Positions 1 through 5,652 of a stretch of 12,409 nt of DNA are shown here, piece after piece; the stretch's first letter is position 1; each line of letters starts with the position of its first letter. The notes below the pieces were generated by a model that was given only the letters and a program-made list of their open reading frames with translations, had not been told where the DNA came from and searched no databases. Source of the DNA: Eggerthellales bacterium UBA948 (GTDB taxonomy: Bacteria; Actinomycetota; Coriobacteriia; Coriobacteriales; UBA8131); assembly GCA_002293265.1 (NCBI GenBank), contig DBCW01000141.1:6850-19258 (forward strand), read 5' to 3'. The position numbers and the translations under genes were made by a program.

Positions 1-1181
1 CTAAGTAACATATCTTCAAGAATGCGCGACTGAGCATTGGTGCGATAAAAAAGCGCAAAGTCGTTGTATGTGCGACCACCTCTGCGCAAGCGCTCGATCT
101 CTGATGCTATCCATCTGCCTTCGTCACGCTCATCAAAAGCCTGATAAAGTGCAATCTTGTCGCCTTTTGCGCCATCGGTAAATAGTCGCTTGCTTTTGCG
201 TCTGGTATTGTTGGCAATAACAGCGTTGGCAGCCTCCAGAATTGTCTTTGTTGAGCGATAATTTTGCTCCAACTTGATAACAGTAGTTTCTGAGTAGTCG
301 CGCTCGAACTCTAAAATATTGCGGATATTTGCGCCACGCCACGAATAGATGGATTGGTCATCGTCACCAACAACCATTATGTTGTGATGAGCCGCAGCCA
401 AAAGCTGCGCGATTGCATATTGAGCGCCATTGGTGTCTTGGTACTCATCAATATGGATATAACGAAAGCGGTTTTGATAAGCCTTAAGCACTTCTTCGTT
501 TTTACTTAATAGTATCCAAGTATTAACAAGCAGGTCATCAAAATCCATTGCATCTGCACGCTTCAGGCGTTCTTGCAATGTTGTGTAGACGCGCGCAATC
601 AGTCGCTCGTAGGCGTTTGAGGCCGATGCCTCATATGTCACAGCGGTTTTGAGGTCGTTTTTGGCCTTAGAGATGCGCTCCCGAATACTATTGATAGGAT
701 ACTGCTTAGGTTCAATATTCAGGTCGTTGTAAATGCTTTTCATCAAGCGCTTGGAGTCATCGTCGTCATAAATCGTAAAGTTTTTTGTGTAACCGAGCTT
801 ATCGGCATCCTGTCTAAGCATACGCACACACATCGCATGAAAAGTGGCTACCCACATACCGCGCATCCCACCCGTAAGCACCTTGTTTAAGCGCTCGCGC
901 ATCTCAGCTGCTGCCTTATTTGTAAATGTTATAGCCAGTATTTGATATGGAGAAACCCGAAGGTTCTCGATAATGTGAGCTATGCGGTAGGTTAGCACGC
1001 GCGTTTTGCCACTACCGGCACCTGCCAGTACCAGAAGCGGCCCTTCTGTGCAAAGAACGGCCGCTCGTTGTTCGTTATTAAGTTCATCCAGGTTTATTGA
1101 ATTTGGACGAACCCCCTCAGGGAAGTACCGATTAATTGCTTGCGCGCTGCTTTGTGGATCATCGTATAAACTCAATTGCAT
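1..1181 (-). CDS. pcrA: ATP-dependent DNA helicase PcrA/UvrD, partial (3' end outside window)
   Basis: This is the N-terminal 393 residues of a superfamily 1A 3'-5' DNA helicase, used in nucleotide excision repair, mismatch repair or clearing of replication forks; the frame is open to the left edge. Visible motifs are the Q motif LNNEQRAAV (about 34-42), Walker A AGAGSGKT (53-60), Ia TFTNKAAAEM (85-94), Ib VATFHAMC (111-118), Walker B IDEYQDTN (244-251), III VVGDDDQSIYSWRGA (270-284) and IV LEQNYRST (304-311), all intact. The DEYQDTN and DQSIYSWRGA forms fit PcrA/UvrD better than Rep or RecB. The ATG at 1181 overlaps the TGA of the DAHP synthase gene (TGATG), and no strong Shine-Dalgarno is seen, so translation probably depends on reinitiation. 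The first residues, MQLSLYDD, resemble a sliding-clamp-binding peptide. The 2B and C-terminal domains lie outside, so PcrA and UvrD cannot be told apart. Confidence 0.95.
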   Translation of the reverse strand, partial: MQLSLYDDPQSSAQAINRYFPEGVRPNSINLDELNNEQRAAVLCTEGPLLVLAGAGSGKTRVLTYRIAHIIENLRVSPYQILAITFTNKAAAEMRERLNKVLTGGMRGMWVATFHAMCVRMLRQDADKLGYTKNFTIYDDDDSKRLMKSIYNDLNIEPKQYPINSIRERISKAKNDLKTAVTYEASASNAYERLIARVYTTLQERLKRADAMDFDDLLVNTWILLSKNEEVLKAYQNRFRYIHIDEYQDTNGAQYAIAQLLAAAHHNIMVVGDDDQSIYSWRGANIRNILEFERDYSETTVIKLEQNYRSTKTILEAANAVIANNTRRKSKRLFTDGAKGDKIALYQAFDERDEGRWIASEIERLRRGGRTYNDFALFYRTNAQSRILEDMLL

Positions 1182-1960
1182 CAGACGATCGTTTTCCCAA
1201 CTGCTGCTGCCACAGCCTTAAGCTCCTCGAGTAACTCGGCAAAATCAGGCAAAGTAAGTTGCTGTGATGCGTCAGATTTTGCTTTTGGCGGATTGGGATG
1301 AATCTCTATCATCAGCGCGTCGCAGCCGGCTGCTATTGCTGCCTTAGCCAGCGATGGCACTAAGTCTACTTGTCCTGCCGGATGAGATACATCAACGCAT
1401 ATCGGAAAGAGTGACCGCTTGTGCACAACCGGCACCGCTGAGATGTCCAGCGTAAAGCGTGTTGATGTCTCAAAAGTACGTAGTCCGCGCTCACAAAGCA
1501 TGACGTTGGGATTGCCGCCAACAGTTAGGTACTCCACAGCAGAAAGCCACTCATCAATTGTTGCCGCCATGCCGCGTTTGAATAAAACCGGTTTATGATT
1601 TTCGGCGGTTGCAGCTCCAACAGCTTTGAGCAGCTCAAAGTTTGCCATGTTGCGTGTGCCAATTTGCAGTGCGCTAATGTATGACATCACCATGTCGATG
1701 TGTGCAGTATCTACGATTTCGGTAAGAGTCTTGAGACCATACTTCTCACCCACATCAGACATGATCTTTAAACCTTCTTCGCCTAAGCCTTGGAATGAAT
1801 AAGGGCTGGTGCGAGGCTTAAAAGCACCGCCACGTATCCAGCTTAAACCCAGATCGCTTAAAGCGGCTCCAACTTCGTCTAATTGCTTGGCGCTTTCTAT
1901 AGAACAAGGGCCGGCAAACATGGTGATTGTGTTTGGCTCGTGATAGGGAACGTAACTCAT
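1181..1960 (-). CDS. aroF: 3-deoxy-D-arabino-heptulosonate 7-phosphate (DAHP) synthase, type I-beta
   Basis: This cytoplasmic enzyme condenses phosphoenolpyruvate and erythrose 4-phosphate into DAHP, the first step of the shikimate pathway. The 259 residues form a bare TIM barrel of the I-beta/KDO8P-synthase-like type. Seen are FAGPCSIES (15-23) with metal-binding Cys19, GGAFKPRTSPY (44-54) for phosphoenolpyruvate binding, IGTRNMANFELL (100-111), LCERG (155-159), DVSHPAG (190-196) with His193, IEIHP (218-222) with Glu219, and Asp230, the usual metal set. It has neither the N-terminal ferredoxin-like regulatory domain of the Thermotoga enzyme nor the fused chorismate mutase of the Bacillus enzyme. 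The chorismate mutase is instead encoded by the gene directly upstream. The ATG at 1960 overlaps its stop by 4 bases (ATGA) and has AAGGAG 8 nt upstream. The symbol aroF is a convention; aroA or aroG are also used for this family. Confidence 0.95.
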   Translation of the reverse strand: MSYVPYHEPNTITMFAGPCSIESAKQLDEVGAALSDLGLSWIRGGAFKPRTSPYSFQGLGEEGLKIMSDVGEKYGLKTLTEIVDTAHIDMVMSYISALQIGTRNMANFELLKAVGAATAENHKPVLFKRGMAATIDEWLSAVEYLTVGGNPNVMLCERGLRTFETSTRFTLDISAVPVVHKRSLFPICVDVSHPAGQVDLVPSLAKAAIAAGCDALMIEIHPNPPKAKSDASQQLTLPDFAELLEELKAVAAAVGKTIV

Positions 1961-2232
1961 CCGTGCATCTCCTTACTGACCTTTAAAATGGTCGCATAGA
2001 TGGCGCGGAGGTCATCGCTGTAAAGTGGTCCTTCGTTTAGCTCTGAGATCTTGTCAAAAATCTCTTCTTCACGGCGAGGATCAAAAAGACCCATTTTCGC
2101 CTCTGGCTTCAGATTTCTGATCGCCAAAGCCTGTTTGGCGCGTTCATTTAAGAGCAATACCAGCTGCTCATCGATCTCGTCGATGTCAGCGCGTATCTGC
2201 TCAATTGATGTCAAGGCATCTTTTTCTGACAT
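1957..2232 (-). CDS. aroQ: chorismate mutase, AroQ class, free-standing
   Basis: This enzyme converts chorismate to prephenate, the branch point towards phenylalanine and tyrosine. The 91-residue all-helical protein has the usual length of an AroQ domain. The active-site positions of the E. coli P-protein domain are matched in spacing: Arg14, Arg31, Lys42, Asp51, Arg54 and Glu55; the C-terminal Gln/Glu position is probably Glu88. The LFDPRREEEI and LNEGP segments look most like the chorismate mutase domain fused to the N-terminus of Bacillus-type DAHP synthase. Here that domain is a separate gene overlapping the DAHP synthase by 4 bases. From family knowledge I infer that it may bind the synthase and act as a feedback sensor as well as an enzyme. 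The ATG at 2232 is preceded by AAAGGAG. It is the first gene of the aroQ-aroF-pcrA unit. Confidence 0.93.
   Translation of the reverse strand: MSEKDALTSIEQIRADIDEIDEQLVLLLNERAKQALAIRNLKPEAKMGLFDPRREEEIFDKISELNEGPLYSDDLRAIYATILKVSKEMHG
1969..1974 (-). promoter_or_regulatory. ribosome binding site of the DAHP synthase gene
   Basis: AAGGAG on the minus strand, 8 nt before the ATG at 1960, lies inside the last codons of the chorismate mutase gene. It supports this start and independent or coupled initiation of the DAHP synthase within the overlap. Confidence 0.8.
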
Positions 2233-2237
2233 TTACA

Positions 2238-2244
2238 CTCCTTT
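2238..2244 (-). promoter_or_regulatory. ribosome binding site of aroQ
   Basis: AAAGGAG on the minus strand, about 5 nt before the ATG at 2232. It is a near-perfect anti-16S match and fixes the start of the chorismate mutase gene. Confidence 0.8.
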
Positions 2245-2312
2245 ATTGCTCGGAATTAGTTTTGTCCTATTTACATAATTAGGTATTTTCGATTGAAATT
2301 GTATTGCATCGA

Positions 2313-2342
2313 ATTAACACCAGTATAAATGCAAAATGACAA
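2313..2342 (-). promoter_or_regulatory. candidate promoter for aroQ (weak)
   Basis: On the minus strand TTGTCA (2342-2337, five of six matches to the -35 consensus) is followed after 18 nt by GTTAAT (2318-2313, four of six matches to the -10 consensus). It lies about 80 bases before the aroQ start in an AT-rich stretch. It competes with the extended -10 candidate further upstream; sequence alone does not decide. Confidence 0.22.
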
Positions 2343-2344
2343 AT

Positions 2345-2396
2345 CACTTCGAAGAGCCGGAACTACCCCAAGATCATGACTGCTCAAGACGAAGTG
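2345..2396 (-). other. two-part stem-loop in the rlmH-aroQ gap (leader element or terminator candidate)
   Basis: CACTTCG (2345-2351) pairs perfectly with CGAAGTG (2390-2396). Inside it, after a small internal loop, GAGC (2354-2357) pairs with GCTC (2382-2385), leaving a loop of 24 nt. Read on the minus strand the hairpin would start almost at the first base of a transcript from the extended -10 at 2405-2413, in a leader of about 165 nt. On its 3' side (from 2344 downward) the sequence is T-rich but broken (ATTTGTCATTTT), and the loop is long, so it is a poor intrinsic terminator for rlmH. I do not recognise a known riboswitch or T-box motif in it. Chance pairing remains possible. Confidence 0.35.
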
Positions 2397-2404
2397 GAGT
2401 ATTC

Positions 2405-2413
2405 ATAATAGCA
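2405..2413 (-). promoter_or_regulatory. candidate extended -10 promoter of the aroQ-aroF-pcrA unit
   Basis: The minus strand reads TGCTATTAT, an extended -10 (TG-N-TATTAT, five of six matches in the hexamer). No convincing -35 lies 16-18 nt upstream, which extended -10 promoters can tolerate. Transcription would start near 2398, immediately before the stem-loop at 2396-2345. Confidence 0.3.
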
Positions 2414-2525
2414 TTAAGAAGCTACAGCCGCTTAAAAAACTTTCTACTGTTTTTCCTTTACTAAATGGTTTTAATCCGTGGTCACGCTTGCATAAGCTTA
2501 TCTTGGTGCTTTTGTTTGAGGTGTC

Positions 2526-3005
2526 TTACTTATGATATGGTTCGCCGTTGGTTATTTTGAAGCTTCTGTAGATTTGTTCCAGTAGTACTACCCTGGCTAG
2601 GTTATGGGGCAAAGTTATGGCGCCTAGTGATATGGTCATGTTTGCTTGTTTTTTCAACGCAGCATCAAGTCCCCATGATCCGCCTATTATGAAGCTTATG
2701 TGAGAGTTTCCATGCGTCTGCAACTTGTCTAATTCGGCTGCAAGTTGTTCGCTTGTAAGCTGATTGCCGCTTTGATCCATGACTATTGCAAATGTGGAGG
2801 ATGCCAGACGTTTTTTTATGGACTCTGCCTCTTCTTGCAGTACTGCTTCAATATCCTTGTCACTCTTTGCGCTGCCGTCCGGTACTTCTATTACCTGCAC
2901 TTTTGCATATCTGCTGAGGCGCTTAAGATATTCTTCGCAAGCTTTTACCCAATAGTCTTCTTTAAGCTTTCCTACTGCGCAAATATCTATGCGTACTCCT
3001 GCCAC
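2526..3005 (-). CDS. rlmH: 23S rRNA (pseudouridine-1915-N3) methyltransferase RlmH
   Basis: RlmH is a homodimeric SPOUT-class methyltransferase that methylates pseudouridine 1915 in helix 69 of 23S rRNA, at the subunit interface of assembled 70S ribosomes, using S-adenosylmethionine. The 159 residues match the family length. The N-terminus RIDICAVGKLKEDYW (5-19), the glycine-rich SAM loop FIIGGSWGLD (105-114), the knot segment ISLGAITLPHNLARVVLLEQIYR (in two parts, about 125-147) and the C-terminal PYHK (156-159) are all family hallmarks. The start is GTG at 3005, with GAGG about 11 nt upstream inside the end of the preceding gene; the stops are 6 bases apart from start to stop. It is therefore probably co-transcribed with the TIGR03936 gene and is the last gene of the long unit. 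The Trp111 in GGSWG, where Leu or Pro is more usual to my knowledge, is a minor variation. Confidence 0.95.
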   Translation of the reverse strand: MAGVRIDICAVGKLKEDYWVKACEEYLKRLSRYAKVQVIEVPDGSAKSDKDIEAVLQEEAESIKKRLASSTFAIVMDQSGNQLTSEQLAAELDKLQTHGNSHISFIIGGSWGLDAALKKQANMTISLGAITLPHNLARVVLLEQIYRSFKITNGEPYHK

Positions 3006-3011
3006 GTTCTG

Positions 3012-3719
3012 CTAGTCCTCGTCGCTATACAGATTGGTGCGAGTTATTGATTTGATCATTAATGGGCTTTCATTGCCTAATGCCTCCATGACCAGTAACT
3101 CCGGCTTAACTGAACCTTGATCTGACGATCTAAGATTTAGCTTGATCATGATATTGCTTTCCCCATTTGTTGCTCCGTGTACAAGAGAAACATTTGGAGC
3201 TGTCTCAACGGCAGACTTTAGATCATATATCTTTGCCTTTTTCTTGCGGACTACTTTTAGCTCGCCTGTAGCGATCAAGTCATTAAGTAAAGTATTTATT
3301 TTTGCAGCCATAGTCTCATCTACACCACCTGCGATAGACAAAACCATCTCATATTCCTCGTGAACATGGGTTGCTTGCAAACCTCTGAGGTTGGCTGGCA
3401 CATATTTAACGCCCAGCATACGAACACCTACCACACTAGCAGCTCTTAGACGAGCCAGCACTTCTTTTGGTGTGACATATTCGGTAGTCCATACGTCAAA
3501 AAACTCGTTTAAGCCGGATGTTCCAACCGGAAGTGCCGGGCCCGGCGCGTGACGCATATGCGCGTTGAAACCTTGGCTTACAGCATATGGCAATTGAGCA
3601 CGTCTGATTATGCGCTCCATCGCCCTTACTAACTCCAGGTGAGATAGAAGACTTAGGCGATCGTGTTTTTGAAAGTTGATGCGCAATCTAAATAGCGGAT
3701 CAGGCACGACTCTCACCAC
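3012..3719 (-). CDS. TIGR03936 / DUF2344 family protein
   Basis: The protein belongs to the TIGR03936 (DUF2344) family, found in many bacteria next to, or fused to, the TIGR03960 radical SAM protein. Its biochemical role is not established as far as I know. The core FRLRINFQKHDRLSLLSHLEL followed by RAMERIIRRAQLPYAVSQGFN and HMRHAPGPALPVGTSG is the family signature (about residues 10-65); the C-terminal half is variable and ends close to rlmH. The start is uncertain: GTG codons occur at 3719, 3716 and 3707. The last is best placed, because AGGTGG lies 8 nt before it and the family normally begins just before the RLRINF strand; that would give an 8-base overlap with the radical SAM gene and remove four residues. 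The overlap implies translational coupling and a joint function with that protein. Confidence 0.85.
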   Translation of the reverse strand: MVRVVPDPLFRLRINFQKHDRLSLLSHLELVRAMERIIRRAQLPYAVSQGFNAHMRHAPGPALPVGTSGLNEFFDVWTTEYVTPKEVLARLRAASVVGVRMLGVKYVPANLRGLQATHVHEEYEMVLSIAGGVDETMAAKINTLLNDLIATGELKVVRKKKAKIYDLKSAVETAPNVSLVHGATNGESNIMIKLNLRSSDQGSVKPELLVMEALGNESPLMIKSITRTNLYSDED

Positions 3720-5652
3720 CTAGCTTTATGTCTACATCAAGATCTGTGCAGACGCCGCAAGCAATACATCTATCAAATGAGCAGTCTGTGCTTGTTTCGA
3801 TTGCCAAGGAACGATCGTATTCTTTGGCTAAGAATTTTTTGGAAACACCACATGAAATGTGATCCCAAGGCAGCGGCTCTTCTATTGAGTAGTTTCTCTC
3901 AGCCATGGCAGAGATATCCAGACCGACAGCATCAGCCGCATTTTCCCACAACAATTCGTTAAAACGCTCGCTCCAAGCATCAAATTTTGCTCCCTGCCTC
4001 CATACTTCCTCTATTAGAGTAGAGGCTTCTCGCCCTGCACGAGATATTGCCGCTTCAATGCGAGATGTTGCCGGATCATGCCAACTTAAATCTATGCCTT
4101 TATGCATCTTGGCATTTCTGAGCACCGTTATGCGCCTATCTATCTCTTCGCGTGCAATCTGCCCGCCCCACTGAAATGGTGTATGCGACTTGGGCACAAA
4201 AACTGCAACACTTACAGTCATACGCACGTTTCCGCGTTGTCCATCAGGCACTGAATCTTTAGCCGCAGCATATGCACGGTTTGCCAGTTCTGCAATGCCA
4301 ATAATGTCTTCGTCTGTCTCGCCCGGAAGACCGATCATGAAATACAGCTTGCATCTGCGCCAGCCGGCAGCATAAGCTTGCTCCACTGCATCGATCAGGT
4401 TTTTCTCGGTGACATTTTTATTGATGATATCGCGCAGGCGTTGTGTGCCTGCCTCCGGTGCGAAAGTTAGCCCGGTCTTTTTCTCCCCTGCCACCAATCT
4501 GGCCATGTCTATACCAAAAGCATCTAGGCGTTGTGAGGGCAAGCTAATACCCACGCCTGTGCCCGAAAGCATGCGGTGAAGGCGCTTTAGTATCTGCTCT
4601 ATCTGCGAGTGATCGGTGCTTGATAAAGACACCAGGCTTACTTCATCAAAGCCGGTGCAAGCAAGTCCGCGAGCTACGCTGTCGATAATCATGTCGGCGC
4701 TGCGTTCACGCACCGGTCTATAGATCATTCCGGCTTGGCAAAAGCGACATCCGCGAGTGCAACCGCGCAAAAGCTCTATGGTTAGTCTGTCGTGTGCGAC
4801 CTCAGCGAAAGGTACTATCGGGTCTGTAACCGGTGGTAGTTTATCGAAGTCTTTTATCACACGTTTGTTGATGCGCGTAGGGATGCTTTCATCTTTTGGA
4901 CGCAATGCGTTGTGGTCAAGCTTATACAATGAAGGTATATAAACTCCTTCAATTTTTGATAATTCTAACAGCAGCTCAGCTTTAGACATTCGTTGGTCTA
5001 AACATCTGCGATGTGTATCTACAAACTCCAGCAATACTTCTTCGCCCTCCCCTATCATGAAAGCATCAAAGAAGCTGCTCAGTGGTTCAGGATTAAAAGC
5101 TTCCGGTCCTCCACCAACCACTAATGGGTGTTCCAAAGTTCTGTCACAGCTTTTTATCGGAATACCTGCTAGGTCTATTGCCTCAAGGATATTGGTGGCT
5201 GCAAGCGTGTGTGGCAGTGTAATTCCAAACATGTCAAAGCCTGCTACAGGTGTGGCAGATTCTAAAGCAAATAGCGGGATGTCATGTTTGCGCATCACAT
5301 CGATCATGTCTAACCAGGGCAAGAATACGCGCTCGGCACTGCAGCCTTCGTGAGTGTTTACCAGTTGATATAGTATCGCAATTGCTGCGTTCGATTGTCC
5401 TATCTCATAGGTGTCCGGGTATAAAAAGGCTGCGCGATATCGTGAGTGTTCGGATGGATTCCCGCCTGCGCGGGAATGACAGAGAGAGTCGCGGGTATGA
5501 CTGAGGTGGTTGTCGGTATGGCAGGAGTGGTCATTTGTTTGACGAGGAGAACCTGAATAGGCATTGTATTCGTGGTTAATATAGCGTGAGGGGCGCTCTA
5601 CCTTTGTTAAGTGTGGCTCAATTAGCGGCCAAACAGATTCGGTTTTTTTCAA
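3700..5652 (-). CDS. B12-binding-like radical SAM protein, TIGR03960 family, with in-frame repeat insertion
   Basis: A 650-residue radical SAM protein of the TIGR03960 family; substrate unknown. The N-terminal half (about 75-215) resembles the cobalamin-binding-like fold of such enzymes (FLYPDTYEIG, GITLPHT, VVGGGPEAFNPEP, FMIGEGEE). The cluster motif is CTRGCRFC, with Cys298, Cys302 and Cys305 to bind the 4Fe-4S cluster that cleaves S-adenosylmethionine; FAPEAGTQRLR (397-407) and FMIGLPGETDED (438-449) follow in the barrel. The C-terminus has a second cysteine set, Cys624-X4-Cys629-X2-Cys632-X2-Cys635. Residues 35-66 are an insertion relative to what I recall of the family, made of four degenerate 7-residue repeats and a palindrome-encoded HSRAGGNP. 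The start appears to be TTG at 5652, overlapping the DUF697 stop by 4 bases. The TIGR03936 gene follows with overlap, as is usual for this pair; in many genomes ribonuclease E/G and rplU come next, here rlmH does. Confidence 0.9.
   Translation of the reverse strand: MKKTESVWPLIEPHLTKVERPSRYINHEYNAYSGSPRQTNDHSCHTDNHLSHTRDSLCHSRAGGNPSEHSRYRAAFLYPDTYEIGQSNAAIAILYQLVNTHEGCSAERVFLPWLDMIDVMRKHDIPLFALESATPVAGFDMFGITLPHTLAATNILEAIDLAGIPIKSCDRTLEHPLVVGGGPEAFNPEPLSSFFDAFMIGEGEEVLLEFVDTHRRCLDQRMSKAELLLELSKIEGVYIPSLYKLDHNALRPKDESIPTRINKRVIKDFDKLPPVTDPIVPFAEVAHDRLTIELLRGCTRGCRFCQAGMIYRPVRERSADMIIDSVARGLACTGFDEVSLVSLSSTDHSQIEQILKRLHRMLSGTGVGISLPSQRLDAFGIDMARLVAGEKKTGLTFAPEAGTQRLRDIINKNVTEKNLIDAVEQAYAAGWRRCKLYFMIGLPGETDEDIIGIAELANRAYAAAKDSVPDGQRGNVRMTVSVAVFVPKSHTPFQWGGQIAREEIDRRITVLRNAKMHKGIDLSWHDPATSRIEAAISRAGREASTLIEEVWRQGAKFDAWSERFNELLWENAADAVGLDISAMAERNYSIEEPLPWDHISCGVSKKFLAKEYDRSLAIETSTDCSFDRCIACGVCTDLDVDIKLGGESRA
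5458..5477. repeat. 20-bp perfect palindrome, dRS3-like (ATTCCC-N8-GGGAAT)
   Basis: The sequence ATTCCCGCCTGCGCGGGAAT has an 8-bp perfect stem (ATTCCCGC/GCGGGAAT) and a CTGC loop. It fits the ATTCCC-N8-GGGAAT form of the neisserial dRS3 repeat and the related GTCATTCCCGCG...GCGGGAATCC repeats scattered in many bacterial genomes, which encode peptides such as HSRAGGNP. Here it sits inside the radical SAM coding sequence without breaking the frame, at the downstream end of a 21-bp repeat array. Mobility or function is not shown by this single copy. Confidence 0.75.
5467..5550 (-). repeat. four degenerate 21-bp tandem units inside the radical SAM gene
   Basis: On the minus strand the units are 5550-5530, 5529-5509, 5508-5488 and 5487-5467. 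The last three share a core of the form (A/T)GTCATNCCCGCG or TGCCATACCGAC; the first is more diverged. They encode SPRQTND, HSCHTDN, HLSHTRD and SLCHSRA, so the period is 7 codons and the frame is kept. The last unit runs into the left arm of the palindrome, which suggests array and palindrome are parts of one element. It occupies a segment before the first conserved block (FLYPDTYEIG) of the protein. Confidence 0.6.

Larger units (their letters stand above)
2233..2525. other. 293-bp intergenic region between rlmH and aroQ
   Basis: This is the only sizeable gap in the window. It is AT-rich and contains no convincing open frame on either strand. It holds the two promoter candidates, the stem-loop and the aroQ ribosome binding site described separately. 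Also seen are the 10-bp palindrome ATAAGCTTAT (2492-2501) just after rlmH and a weak A/T inverted repeat AAAAAC/GTTTTT (about 2434-2453). No GC-rich hairpin followed by a T-run is visible, so how transcription from rlmH ends is unclear. No tRNA cloverleaf is seen. Confidence 0.6.

Noticed and set aside
133..342. Short minus-strand open frame inside the helicase gene
   Set aside because: It is out of frame with the helicase, whose motifs I and III-IV read through continuously here.
1..1181. Helicase as a broken gene or pseudogene
   Set aside because: The minus-strand frame from 1181 to the left edge is uninterrupted and all expected motifs are present in order; it is only cut by the window.
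2345..2396. Stem-loop as a normal rho-independent terminator of rlmH
   Set aside because: The outer stem is 7 bp around a long interrupted loop and no uninterrupted T-run follows on the minus strand; kept only as an alternative reading.
2492..2501. Palindrome ATAAGCTTAT as an operator
   Set aside because: A 10-bp AT-rich palindrome is expected by chance, it lies just after rlmH, far from the aroQ start, and no second copy was noticed.
5458..5550. Could the repeat array be a small CRISPR array?
   Set aside because: Units are contiguous 21-mers with no spacers, degenerate, in frame within a gene, and end in a palindrome; no cas genes are near.
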